A DNA stretch of 36,267 nucleotides from Lysinibacillus mangiferihumi (GTDB lineage Bacteria; Bacillota; Bacilli; Bacillales_A; Planococcaceae): NCBI RefSeq assembly GCF_003049665.1, contig NZ_PYWM01000042.1, positions 1 to 36,267 on the forward strand. The letters are read 5' to 3'. The position numbers were made by a program, and so were the translations under genes. The notes under the pieces are model-generated. The model ran no database searches, was not told the origin of the DNA, and worked only from the letters and a program-made list of their open reading frames with translations. This document shows, piece by piece, positions 26,243 to 34,311 of the stretch (positions within the stretch are counted from its first letter, which is position 1; every line of letters starts with the position of its first letter).

Positions 26243-27274
26243 CTATTTGATCGCTTGCCATATTTTCAGCATAGGTACAGGCATCGGTAATAATTCTATT
26301 TGCTCACGTGTCAGCCATTCACCCTTCTCAGCTGTTTTACTCTTCATATAATAAGCATTCACATGCCAAGTTAAATGAGAGAAAATATGCTTAAATGTTA
26401 AAATTGGCTGGTGTGCTTGGACATTTAATTCATGATGTTGAGCAAATTTTATTAATGAATCATCTTCTTGTTCCACCATTGGAAACTGCCACATATTCGC
26501 GAGTAACCCTTCTTCTGGACGCTGTTCCATCAATATCCGTCCATCTTCGTCCTCACAAACAAAGACATCGTATGAAATATGCTTCATCTTTACTTTTTTA
26601 GATTTAATAGGCAGATTTTCGGGTTCTCCCTCGTTAAAAGCTGTACAGTATTCTCGGACGGGACATAATAAACACTTTGGTGAAGTTGGGGAACAAATAA
26701 GCGCCCCAAGCTCCATTAAGCCTTGGTTAAAGGAAGATGCATTTTCGGGATCAATTAATTCTTCAACAGCCGCTTCAAAAATCTTCTTTGTTTTTGGAAG
26801 TGCAATATCTTCATGGATATTAAGTACACGACTTAAAACACGCATAACATTACCATCAACTGCATGCTCGGGCTTATTATAGGCAATACTTAATATAGCT
26901 CCTGCAGTATAGGGACCAATTCCTTTTAGTTTTGAAATTTCATGCCGGTTATCAGGTACAATTCCCCCGTAACTTTCTAATACCTCACGCACACCCGCTT
27001 GCAAATTCCGTGCTCGTGAGTAATAACCGAGGCCTTCCCAATGCTTTAATAAATATTCCTGTGGTGCCTCTGCTAATAATTCTAACGTTGGAAAGCTTTC
27101 CATAAAGCGATTATAATAAGGAATTACTGTGTCAACTCGTGTTTGCTGTAGCATGACCTCAGACACCCAAATTTTATAAGGGTCCTTTGTATGCCTCCAT
27201 GGTAAATCTCGTTTTTCTTTTTCGAACCATTCGACTAAAGATTGTCGAAATTCTGTTACATATGGATAATTCAC
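26243..27274 (-). CDS. mutY: Adenine DNA glycosylase MutY
   Basis: MutY removes adenine mispaired with 8-oxoguanine. The 343-residue protein has the HhH-GPD domain with E39 in VSEVMLQQT, the helix-hairpin-helix LKGIGPYTAGAI (116-127), and catalytic D140 in AVDGNVMRVL. The [4Fe-4S] cluster motif is complete: C194, C201, C204, C210 (Cx6Cx2Cx5C). Residues 235-343 are the NUDIX-like domain that recognises 8-oxoguanine. The start is a GTG with GGGAGG five bases upstream. Single gene between sspE and the divergent yfhP. Confidence 0.96.
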   Translation of the reverse strand: MNYPYVTEFRQSLVEWFEKEKRDLPWRHTKDPYKIWVSEVMLQQTRVDTVIPYYNRFMESFPTLELLAEAPQEYLLKHWEGLGYYSRARNLQAGVREVLESYGGIVPDNRHEISKLKGIGPYTAGAILSIAYNKPEHAVDGNVMRVLSRVLNIHEDIALPKTKKIFEAAVEELIDPENASSFNQGLMELGALICSPTSPKCLLCPVREYCTAFNEGEPENLPIKSKKVKMKHISYDVFVCEDEDGRILMEQRPEEGLLANMWQFPMVEQEDDSLIKFAQHHELNVQAHQPILTFKHIFSHLTWHVNAYYMKSKTAEKGEWLTREQIELLPMPVPMLKIWQAIK

Positions 27275-27368
27275 AGTGACCTCCCGTGTTTTTACGATTT
27301 AATTTATGATAAAAAGGGTATACAATTAAGAAAAGCTAATTCGCATAATATGACAAAAACGTATTTTT

Positions 27369-27391
27369 AATACGGTAACATTTACCGTATT
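27369..27391. promoter_or_regulatory. 23-bp perfect inverted repeat between mutY and yfhP
   Basis: Arms AATACGGTAA (27369-27378) and TTACCGTATT (27382-27391) flank a 3-bp spacer. No T-run follows, and the sequence is too AT-rich for a terminator. It lies between the divergent starts of mutY (27274) and yfhP (27504). It looks like a dimeric repressor operator, but it does not match the Fur, Zur, PerR, MntR, CodY or LexA boxes I know. Confidence 0.55.
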
Positions 27392-27503
27392 ATGTGAATG
27401 AATACTTAGCGATAGAAAGGTAAACTGTATAAAGCAATATCAATATTGAAATATACATGTATGCATTGTACGCCTTTTTCACGCATGCTAGGAGTGGATA
27501 ATT

Positions 27504-28490
27504 TTGGATTCAGGTACACATTTCGTTATGGGCATAGCACTCGGAGGTCTCGCTTTAGCTGACCCAGTAGTTGCAAATCATTCAATGACCTTTACCGCCG
27601 TTATGGCAGGTACCATTATCGGCTCACAAGCACCTGATGTTGATACGGTCTTAAAGCTTCGCAATAATGCGATTTACATTCGACATCATCGCGGTATCAC
27701 CCATTCAATTCCAGCTGTAGTCCTCTGGCCAATTTTAATTACAATCGTGCTATCACTAATTATTCAAGACGCGAATGTGTTGCATTTATGGCTTTGGACA
27801 TTTCTTGCAGTAGCCATTCACGTTTTCGTTGATATTTTTAATGCATATGGAACACAGGCCATTCGCCCATTCTCTAGAAAATGGGTTGCACTTGGTGTTA
27901 TTAATACATTCGATCCGATAATATTCACTCTCCATTGCCTCGGTATATTACTATGGGCATTTGGGGCAAATCCAGTTTGGACATTTAGCGTCATGTATGG
28001 CATTATTATCGTCTATTATATTTTACGATTTGCTGTGCAAAAAGCGGTTAAAAGAGCCGTTCATAATACCATACAGGATGAAGATTATGTTATTGTAGCT
28101 CCTACAATGCGATTTTTTCACTGGCGCATCGCTGCAAAATCTAAAACGCATTACTATGTTGGCCGTGCGTATGGGCGAACAGTTAATATTTACGATAAAT
28201 TTGAAATCAAACCATTACCGAAAACACCGACTGTTGAAGCTGCTATGAAAGACCCGAATCTCGATGCCTTTGTGTCATTCTCACCATTATATCGATGGGA
28301 AATTTCAGAGCTTGAAAACGGCTTAACAGAAGTAAGGTTAATTGATCTTCGTTACCGTAGTGACAATCGCTATCCTTTCGTTGCAGTCGCTCATTTAAAC
28401 GATGCCAACGAAATCATTACCTCTTACACTGGTTGGATTTTCACCGAAGATAAACTTCAGAAGAAATTACAAATTGGCGCTAGCAATTAA
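27504..28490 (+). CDS. yfhP: YfhP family membrane-bound metal-dependent hydrolase
   Basis: A 328-residue protein of the YdjM/YfhP family of membrane-associated, metal-dependent hydrolases. The first ~180 residues hold about four membrane segments and the conserved His/Asp set: H6, APDVD (D45, D47), IRHHRGITHS (H61, H62, H67), H106 and D110. The C-terminal ~140 residues are soluble. Substrate is unknown; B. subtilis YfhP has been suggested to influence the neighbouring yfhQ (mutY) genes negatively. The start is TTG at 27504 with TAGGAG about nine bases upstream. Divergent from mutY; the 23-bp inverted repeat lies in between. Confidence 0.87.
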   Translation: MDSGTHFVMGIALGGLALADPVVANHSMTFTAVMAGTIIGSQAPDVDTVLKLRNNAIYIRHHRGITHSIPAVVLWPILITIVLSLIIQDANVLHLWLWTFLAVAIHVFVDIFNAYGTQAIRPFSRKWVALGVINTFDPIIFTLHCLGILLWAFGANPVWTFSVMYGIIIVYYILRFAVQKAVKRAVHNTIQDEDYVIVAPTMRFFHWRIAAKSKTHYYVGRAYGRTVNIYDKFEIKPLPKTPTVEAAMKDPNLDAFVSFSPLYRWEISELENGLTEVRLIDLRYRSDNRYPFVAVAHLNDANEIITSYTGWIFTEDKLQKKLQIGASN

Positions 28491-28510
28491 AGAGTCTACA
28501 CAAAGCTAAT

Positions 28511-28556
28511 AAAGCCGGGGTATCCTACTAAGGAACACCGGCTTTATTTCTTTTTT
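28511..28556 (+). terminator. Terminator of yfhP
   Basis: AAAGCCGGgGTaTCCT pairs with AGGAacACCGGCTTT around a short loop, followed by a T-rich tail. Confidence 0.88.
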
Positions 28557-28575
28557 AACCTATTCCGTTTTCAAT

Positions 28576-28845
28576 TTATTGTACGATATCGTCACTTGTA
28601 TCCAGTAAATGAGCGTATTTAGGATTGCGCCCTGCAAATAGATGAAGCTTATCACCATAGCTGATGATTAATTGGCGCACTAACGTTTCAGTATAGTCAG
28701 CCCCTCGGTAATTGTAGCCCGCTTTAGCAGACGAGGATTCAAAATCACTCCAAAGAAGCTCCACCCAAACTCGCGCACGACCTACAGACATTTCAGGGTT
28801 TTTTGCCAGTAATTCTGTTGTTAGTTTGTCAATTTTTTCTTGCAT
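28576..28845 (-). CDS. yfhJ: YfhJ / WVELL family protein
   Basis: An 89-residue protein with the family's namesake motif VWVELLW (26-32). It is small, soluble, likely helical in its first half. Function unknown. It is the last gene of a recX-yfhH-yfhJ unit, beginning directly after the yfhH stop (TAAATG), with AGGTGG about eight bases upstream of the ATG. Confidence 0.88.
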   Translation of the reverse strand: MQEKIDKLTTELLAKNPEMSVGRARVWVELLWSDFESSSAKAGYNYRGADYTETLVRQLIISYGDKLHLFAGRNPKYAHLLDTSDDIVQ

Positions 28846-29175
28846 TTACTTGCCCACCTTTATTGGTGATAGTATAGAAACAGGTAAGGCTTCCTGATAC
28901 TTATCGCCGCCAAGACGATGCCCCCAAGCAAATCGCCCTTTTAAATAATCCACTTGGAAAAAGTTGTTGTCAGAGCCATCAATGCGGTACATTTCCCCTG
29001 GGACAATCGTATCTAAATCGACTAAATAAGCTGCTGCCATTAAAGCTTTACGTTCGTATACTGCAAATTCATTAAGTATGCCTAGTTGTTCCGCTTTGCG
29101 AGCCTTTTCTTTAAGCTTAGCTACTTCTTCACGTAATTCATGCTCTGTCATTGCAGCATAGTTTTTCTCATTCAT
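28846..29175 (-). CDS. yfhH: YfhH family protein (DUF1811)
   Basis: A 109-residue protein with an N-terminal coiled-coil-like helix (MTEHELREEVAKLKEKARKA, about 9-28) and a beta-rich C-terminal part including PGEMYRIDGSDNNFFQVDYLKGRFAWGHR-type sequence (59-87). This matches the YfhH/DUF1811 family, of known fold but unknown function. Its start overlaps the recX stop by four bases (ATGA), so it is translationally coupled to RecX. Confidence 0.88.
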   Translation of the reverse strand: MNEKNYAAMTEHELREEVAKLKEKARKAEQLGILNEFAVYERKALMAAAYLVDLDTIVPGEMYRIDGSDNNFFQVDYLKGRFAWGHRLGGDKYQEALPVSILSPIKVGK

Positions 29176-29975
29176 TCTTCATTCTCCTTCTCTTCTATAA
29201 AACGATCTATAATTTCTACAGGAAATCCCTTTTGATAAAGCGCCTGCTTCGTTTTCATTTTTAATTCATAACCAGTATACTTCGAGGCATACTTTTTCCA
29301 AACTTTTTCGCCTTGCACATCAAGCAATGCCTGCCATTCATCTTCTGCTTGTTCGATTTCAATCTGTCCAAGTACTTCATCTACAATAGTAAATGAATAC
29401 CCTTTTCGCATTAAAAAATCTTGAATTTTGGCCTTTATTTGCGATGGTGTTTTCTTTTTTTCAGAACGAATTACTTTTTCAGCAAGCTGTGTGGCAAGCT
29501 TAACTTGTTCCTCATGGCTAAATGTTTCCAGTACTTCATCTTGCAAACTTTTATCGATTCCCTTTTTCATAAGATCTTGTCGAATAGCTCGCGGGCCTTT
29601 TTTCATGGTAGCTTTTTTGGTATTTAGCAATGCTATTGAATAAGATTCATCATTTAAAAAGCCATATGATTTTAACTTTTGGATAGCTTCTAATATGACT
29701 GCTTCGCCGAACTCTAGTGAGCTTAACTTTTTCTTCACCTCATGCTCACTTCGCATTTGATAGGATAAAAAATTCAGCCCTTTATTAAATGCCTTACGAA
29801 TTTCATCTTCATAGGCAATTTCCTGAATATCAAATTCTTCGAGTACCTTCCCTTTTGTCAGACCAAATTGTATGAGAATTGCCTCATCTACTGGGAAAGC
29901 GTATTCCTCGTTCAAATATATATTATAACGTTCTGGATTGTTTTTTTGACGTGCAATTTTTGTAATAACACGCAT
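29172..29975 (-). CDS. recX: Recombination regulator RecX
   Basis: RecX binds RecA filaments and modulates recombination. The 267-residue length is typical for long Firmicute RecX proteins with three tandem three-helix repeats. Signature segments are the NPERYNIYLNEEYAF start (13-27), LNFLSYQMRSEHEVKKKL (68-85), and YGFLNDESYSIALLNTK. The ATG follows AAAGGAGTGG. First gene of recX-yfhH-yfhJ, divergent from yfhF. No LexA box (CGAAC-4-GTTCG) was seen in the 100-bp gap. Confidence 0.93.
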   Translation of the reverse strand: MRVITKIARQKNNPERYNIYLNEEYAFPVDEAILIQFGLTKGKVLEEFDIQEIAYEDEIRKAFNKGLNFLSYQMRSEHEVKKKLSSLEFGEAVILEAIQKLKSYGFLNDESYSIALLNTKKATMKKGPRAIRQDLMKKGIDKSLQDEVLETFSHEEQVKLATQLAEKVIRSEKKKTPSQIKAKIQDFLMRKGYSFTIVDEVLGQIEIEQAEDEWQALLDVQGEKVWKKYASKYTGYELKMKTKQALYQKGFPVEIIDRFIEEKENEE

Positions 29976-30075
29976 ATGAAACCACTCCTTTGCCTAAACA
30001 TTATAACATCTTTTTCTTTTTTTCTATCTTTGTGTATAGTTGAGTTACATCTATTTGGAAAAAGGAGGGGTTCGT

Positions 30076-30972
30076 ATGAAAATCGTTATTGCGGGCGGTA
30101 CTGGTTTTGTTGGGAAAGCGCTAACCAAACTGTTACAAGAGCAAGGCCATGAACTATTTGTCTTGTCACGCAGCAATTCTAAATACGAAAATGGCATTCA
30201 TTATGTCCAATGGCTACAAGATGGCGCACGACCAGAAAAAGAATTAGACAATATTGATGCATTCGTTAATTTGGCTGGTGTATCACTAAATGACGGCCGT
30301 TGGACAAAAAAACAAAAGAAGGCGATTTATACGAGTCGGATGGATGCTACATTAGAAATCGTTCGCATTATAGAGGAACTAGATAAAACGCCCGAAGTGC
30401 TTGTAAATGCCAGTGCAGTTGGCATTTATCCACCTTCCATAGCGACAACCTATAGTGAAAATTTTAAGGATTATGCAACTGATTTTTTAGGATGGACCGT
30501 TCATGATTGGGAACGCCATGCTTTGCGAGCTGAAAAACTAGGCGTTCGTGTAGCACTCGCACGCTTTGGCGTTATTTTAGGTCATGACAATGGCGCACTG
30601 CCTTCCATGCTATTGCCTTATAAATTGCATATAGGTGGTACGATTGGTTCGGGTGAGCAATGGCTATCATGGGTTCATATCGAGGATGTGGCACGTGCCA
30701 TTTATTTTGCGATTACAAATGCGTCCATCAGTGGACCATTTAATGTCACAGCTCCTTATGCTACACGCATGAAGGAATTCGGACAAACTATCGCACAGCT
30801 AATGAAGCGCCGTCATTGGTTGCCAGTCCCGAGTTTTGCCATGCGTTTAGCTCTTGGCGAACAAAGTATGCTTGTCTTAGAAGGCCAGCATGTATTACCA
30901 ACAGTTTTACAAGCGCACAACTTCGAATTTAAATTTCCACATTTAAAAGAAGCACTTGAAAATTTATTATAA
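30076..30972 (+). CDS. yfhF: TIGR01777-family NAD-dependent epimerase/SDR protein (YfhF)
   Basis: A 298-residue extended short-chain dehydrogenase. The nucleotide-binding motif is GGTGFVG (7-13). Other family landmarks are NLAGVSLNDGRW, VNASAVGIYP, and VALARFGVILG. The C-terminal DUF1731-like part includes VPSFAMRLALGE and FKFPHLKEALENLL. Enzymatic role is unknown (cell-division-inhibitor-type SulA misnaming is common for this family). I start at 30076 because AAAGGAGGGG is five bases upstream; the frame is open 12 codons further without a site. Its transcript can end at the hairpin at 31020-31056. Confidence 0.9.
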   Translation: MKIVIAGGTGFVGKALTKLLQEQGHELFVLSRSNSKYENGIHYVQWLQDGARPEKELDNIDAFVNLAGVSLNDGRWTKKQKKAIYTSRMDATLEIVRIIEELDKTPEVLVNASAVGIYPPSIATTYSENFKDYATDFLGWTVHDWERHALRAEKLGVRVALARFGVILGHDNGALPSMLLPYKLHIGGTIGSGEQWLSWVHIEDVARAIYFAITNASISGPFNVTAPYATRMKEFGQTIAQLMKRRHWLPVPSFAMRLALGEQSMLVLEGQHVLPTVLQAHNFEFKFPHLKEALENLL

Positions 30973-31001
30973 AATCCGTGTGCAAAGTGCGACTTGAAGT
31001 A

Positions 31002-31030
31002 GGATAAATTTTAAAAAGTAACGCATCCTA
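31002..31030 (+). promoter_or_regulatory. Candidate sigma-G promoter of pdaA
   Basis: GGATA (31002-31006), 17-bp spacer, CATCCTA (31024-31030). The -10 fits CATnnTA; the -35 deviates from gHATR at one base. The predicted start would lie in the loop of the hairpin at 31020-31056. Confidence 0.5.
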
Positions 31031-31056
31031 AACGAAAAGGAAAGGATGCGTTTTTT
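31020..31056 (+). terminator. Terminator hairpin overlapping the pdaA ribosome binding site
   Basis: AACGCATCCT (31020-31029) pairs with AGGATGCGTT (31043-31052), and six T (31051-31056) run straight into the pdaA ATG at 31057. The best ribosome binding site, AAAGGA (31041-31046), is in the right arm. Confidence 0.8.
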
Positions 31057-31875
31057 ATGTGGAAACAACATATTGTAGGTGCGGTAATTGCTACATTTAT
31101 TATTGCCGCAGCAATTAGCTTTAATCCATACTTTGCTTCAGGCTCAGATGAATATCATTGGGGCATTAAAAAAGCACAGAATGGCGAACCAGCACAAGCA
31201 GGAGCACAACTTGACAAGCTACTCGACCAATATGGAGCAATTTATAAAGGAAAAACCGATAAAAAAGTTGCTTACTTAACCTTCGATAATGGATACGAAA
31301 ATGGCTTTACTGAAAGCATATTGGATACGCTAGAAAAAGAAAAAGCGCCAGCAACTTTCTTCTTAACCGGTCATTATCTAGAAAGCGCTGGAGACCTTGT
31401 GAAACGGATGGTGCAAGATGGTCATACTATCGGCAACCATTCCTATGGTCATCCAAATATGGCTAGGTTAACGAGAGATGGTATGCGTGCAGAATGGCGC
31501 AAATTCGATGGGAAATTACGTGAATTAACAGGCATTGACCGTACAACATATGCCCGCCCACCAGAAGGAATTTTTAATGCGAAGTTGTTGGAAGTCGGCA
31601 ATGCGGAAGGCTACCGTCATATTTTCTGGTCTGTCGCTTTTAAAGATTGGCTAAAAGATGAACGACGTGGAGCAGATTATGCCTATAATGCGTTGATGGA
31701 ACAACTTCACCCAGGTGCTGTCATTTTAATGCATACCGTAGCGCAAGATAATGCAGAAGCACTTCCTTTATTTATTGCCGAAGCGAAAAAGCAAGGCTAT
31801 ACATTTTTATCGCTCGACGATTTAGTATTGGAGTACGAAGATTTCCCTGTCACTATGCAATCGTCCACTCCTTAG
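31057..31875 (+). CDS. pdaA: PdaA-type delta-lactam-biosynthetic de-N-acetylase
   Basis: A 272-residue carbohydrate-esterase-4 polysaccharide deacetylase. It removes the N-acetyl group from muramic acid during spore-cortex synthesis, a step toward muramic-delta-lactam, needed for germination. The N-terminus has a membrane/signal segment (about 6-26). Motif 1 is TFDNGYENG (75-83), the PdaA form with Asn instead of the usual second Asp; motif 2 HSYGH (H128, H132); motif 3 ARPPEG (R167); motif 5 LMH (H226). Length and motifs agree with B. subtilis PdaA (YfjS, 263 aa). Its start sits directly after a terminator hairpin. Confidence 0.93.
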   Translation: MWKQHIVGAVIATFIIAAAISFNPYFASGSDEYHWGIKKAQNGEPAQAGAQLDKLLDQYGAIYKGKTDKKVAYLTFDNGYENGFTESILDTLEKEKAPATFFLTGHYLESAGDLVKRMVQDGHTIGNHSYGHPNMARLTRDGMRAEWRKFDGKLRELTGIDRTTYARPPEGIFNAKLLEVGNAEGYRHIFWSVAFKDWLKDERRGADYAYNALMEQLHPGAVILMHTVAQDNAEALPLFIAEAKKQGYTFLSLDDLVLEYEDFPVTMQSSTP

Positions 31876-31899
31876 TTATAATGGGGAGATGATATCAGC

Positions 31900-33336
31900 A
31901 TGTTATCAGTAACTACGTGCTGTACAAAGTTAAAGGACGTGGATCGCTTGACGCAACAAACAACGATGGAAGTGGGACAAAAATTCCCATTAACGATAAA
32001 GAGACTTGGTATTAATGGCGAAGGCGTGGGCTTTTATAAACGCAACGTTGTCTTCGTAAAAGGCGCTATTCCAGGAGAAGAAATTACTGCTCAAGTCACA
32101 AAAACACAACAAAATTTCGCAGAGGCTGAAATACTGGCGATTCGCAAAGCATCTCCGTATCGTCAGGAAGCACCTTGCCCTGTTTACAATGAATGCGGCG
32201 GTTGTCAACTTCAACATATGACATACGAAAAACAACTTCTTGAAAAACGCGATATTGTGATGCAAGCTTTAGAACGCTATGCTAAGCCGTTAGCTGCATC
32301 TGTAGAAGTTCGCCATACACTGGGTATGGATAACCCATGGCATTATCGCAATAAAAGCCAGTTCCAAGTACGCAAAGAAGGCAAACGTGTTTATGCAGGT
32401 CTTTTTACTGAAGGCAGCAACAAGCTACTGAATATTAACGATTGTCTTGTACAACATCCAATCACATCAAAAATTACAGTAGCAACACGTAAAATCTTAC
32501 AAAAACTAAATATTACAATTTACGATGGTCGTACGCTCGATGGCTTAGTGCGTACGATTGTTGTACGTACAGGGATTCGTACAGGTGAAACGCAAGTCGT
32601 GCTTGTAACGACACGCAAAGAAATTCCCCACCTTGCTGAGCTTATAACACGCATTAAAAAAATCGACCCAAGTATTGTGTCGATTGCACAAAATATTAAT
32701 CGTGAAAAAACTTCTCTAATTTTCGGTGATGAAACGATTGTGCTGGACGGTAAAGAAACAATTCATGAGGAACTTGGGGAATTAGCATTCGACCTTTCTG
32801 CTCGTGCATTCTTCCAATTGAATCCAACACAAACCGTACATTTATACAATGAAATTAAAAAAGCAGCGGCATTAACAGGTAAAGAAACAGTTGTTGATGC
32901 TTACTGTGGTGTGGGAACAATTGGTTTATGGCTAGCTGATCAAGCAAAAGAAGTTCGTGGTATGGATGTTATTCCAGAAAGCATTCAAGATGCTCGAACT
33001 AATGCACGCAAGCATGGTTTTAAACATACGAAATACGCGGTGGGCACTGCTGAAAGTGTTTTAGCGAAATGGCGCAAAGAAGGCTTTACGCCGGATGTGA
33101 TTACCGTCGATCCGCCGCGCACAGGCCTTGCACCAGAATTTATTCGTACAGTTCTAAAACTAAAGCCAAAACGTTTTGTCTATACTTCTTGTAACCCCTC
33201 TACACTGGCTAAAGATTTACAGGAATTATCAAAACTTTATGATGTGGAATATATTCAGCCCGTTGACATGTTCGCACAAACTGCCCAAGTGGAGTGCGTT
33301 TGCTCCTTGGTTCTTAAAGCGGAACATCGAAAATGA
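31900..33336 (+). CDS. 23S rRNA (uracil-5)-methyltransferase, TrmA/RlmCD family
   Basis: A SAM-dependent RNA m5U methyltransferase of 478 residues. It has an N-terminal TRAM domain (about 22-83), the iron-sulfur motif [10 protein letters not shown] (93-102; Cx5Cx2C) continuing [13 protein letters not shown]-binding [12 protein letters not shown] (335-346), DPPRTG (409-414 region), and the nucleophile cysteine in [13 protein letters not shown]. Likely one of the YefA (RlmCD)/YfjO paralogues; which one is uncertain, although proximity to pdaA points to YfjO. The start is ambiguous: ATG at 31900 has GGGGAGA about 11 bases upstream, TTG at 31948 has AAAGGA, and the TRAM domain alone needs neither. 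Confidence 0.92.
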   Translation: MLSVTTCCTKLKDVDRLTQQTTMEVGQKFPLTIKRLGINGEGVGFYKRNVVFVKGAIPGEEITAQVTKTQQNFAEAEILAIRKASPYRQEAPCPVYNECGGCQLQHMTYEKQLLEKRDIVMQALERYAKPLAASVEVRHTLGMDNPWHYRNKSQFQVRKEGKRVYAGLFTEGSNKLLNINDCLVQHPITSKITVATRKILQKLNITIYDGRTLDGLVRTIVVRTGIRTGETQVVLVTTRKEIPHLAELITRIKKIDPSIVSIAQNINREKTSLIFGDETIVLDGKETIHEELGELAFDLSARAFFQLNPTQTVHLYNEIKKAAALTGKETVVDAYCGVGTIGLWLADQAKEVRGMDVIPESIQDARTNARKHGFKHTKYAVGTAESVLAKWRKEGFTPDVITVDPPRTGLAPEFIRTVLKLKPKRFVYTSCNPSTLAKDLQELSKLYDVEYIQPVDMFAQTAQVECVCSLVLKAEHRK

Positions 33337-33368
33337 TATACTTTTAAAATTTTGTTGATTTTGATTAG

Positions 33369-33401
33369 GCGTAGTCTACATTTTGTAGACTGCGTTTTTT
33401 T
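33369..33401 (+). terminator. Terminator of the RNA methyltransferase gene
   Basis: GTAGTCTACA / TGTAGACTGC-type stem (AGTCTAC / GTAGACT perfect) with a 4-5 base loop, followed by seven T. Confidence 0.92.
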
Positions 33402-33494
33402 ACAGTTCTGCTTAAGCTGAGTGAATGGCACCGGTTGTCGATTGATTTCATGTGTTATAGTCTTGTAGAGCCCATGCAATTATAAGGAGGAGAA

Positions 33495-34181
33495 ATGGAT
33501 AACATTCAATACTTATCGCAATTTAATCTGCTTAATTCGCTCTCGATGGAAGATTTAATAGAAATGGAACAATTAACTTTAATAACGACTTTTCCGAAAA
33601 ACACTTTTATTCAAACACCAGAAACTTTTTCGGAGGGGCTTTACTTTGTTAAAAAGGGGAAGTTGCGCCTGTATAAGGTAAATGCTCAAGGTAAGCAATT
33701 TACTTCGGATATACTCAACGAAGGTAATGTATTTGGGGAAATGGATATCATATCATTTGGTACCCGAGAGAATTTTATTGAAACGATAGAGGAAAGCCAC
33801 ATATGTTTGATGAATAAGGAAAGATTTGAAAATTTTTTAATTCAGCGGCCTCACTTTATGATGACATTGTTAAAAGTACTTAGTAATCGAGTTATCGGTA
33901 TGAGTCAATTAACGCAAAATCTAGCTCTTGGGAAACTACATGACAAAGTTTTATATGCGCTTATTAAACTATCTGATCAGTTTGGACTTACGGGTGATAA
34001 TGAGTATTACAAAATAGATTTTCCTCTTTCGCATCAAGAAATCGCCAATTTAGTTGGTGCAACCAGAGAAGCTGTAACTGTGGTCTTACAAGAACTTGTT
34101 AAAGAAGAAGTCATTAAGACAGGATTTAAAACAATCTATATTCATCGGAAAGCTTTAGGAGAGAAACATTTCTTAGACTGA
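33495..34181 (+). CDS. Crp/Fnr family transcriptional regulator
   Basis: A 228-residue regulator with an N-terminal cyclic-nucleotide-binding-like beta-barrel (about 20-115, including GNVFGEMD at 77-84) and a C-terminal winged helix-turn-helix (about 150-215; LSHQEIANLVGATREAVTVVLQELV region 178-202). The HTH is of the Crp type with the REAV recognition helix. It has only one cysteine (C104), so it lacks the Fnr iron-sulfur cluster, and the classic cAMP-contacting Arg/Ser pair is not present. The effector is unknown. Start ATG follows AAGGAGGAG. It is followed 130 bases later by the peroxiredoxin-like gene on the same strand, with an inverted repeat at the gap. Confidence 0.9.
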   Translation: MDNIQYLSQFNLLNSLSMEDLIEMEQLTLITTFPKNTFIQTPETFSEGLYFVKKGKLRLYKVNAQGKQFTSDILNEGNVFGEMDIISFGTRENFIETIEESHICLMNKERFENFLIQRPHFMMTLLKVLSNRVIGMSQLTQNLALGKLHDKVLYALIKLSDQFGLTGDNEYYKIDFPLSHQEIANLVGATREAVTVVLQELVKEEVIKTGFKTIYIHRKALGEKHFLD

Positions 34182-34263
34182 AAAATGCTGGAGCGTATCA
34201 AGTAGCAAAGAGATTTTCAAAATGAGTTGTAAACAACATTACATCTTCCTTCTAGAAAAAGAT

Positions 34264-34299
34264 GTATCGTATAACTACATACAAAATATAATACGATAC
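34264..34299 (+). promoter_or_regulatory. Inverted repeat on a candidate promoter of the peroxiredoxin-like gene
   Basis: Perfect 9-bp arms GTATCGTAT (34264-34272) and ATACGATAC (34291-34299), 18 bp apart. A TATAAT (34287-34292) lies between them, and the left arm covers the -35 position, which is non-consensus. A second inverted repeat, TACATCTT / AAGATGTA (34240-34266), lies immediately upstream and shares three bases with the left arm. Confidence 0.5.
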
Positions 34300-34311
34300 G
34301 GAGATGACATA

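Noticed and set aside
26031..26351. Plus-strand 106-residue open frame across sspE and mutY
   Set aside because: It runs antisense through the spore protein and the mutY 3' end; the minus-strand SspE has a signature, promoter, binding site and terminator.
33495..34181. Fnr with an oxygen-sensing iron-sulfur cluster
   Set aside because: Only one cysteine is present, so the cluster ligands are missing.
34222..34311. 30-codon N-terminal extension of the peroxiredoxin-like protein
   Set aside because: It would cover the inverted repeats and the -10 element, and lacks a ribosome binding site, while the ATG at 34312 has one.
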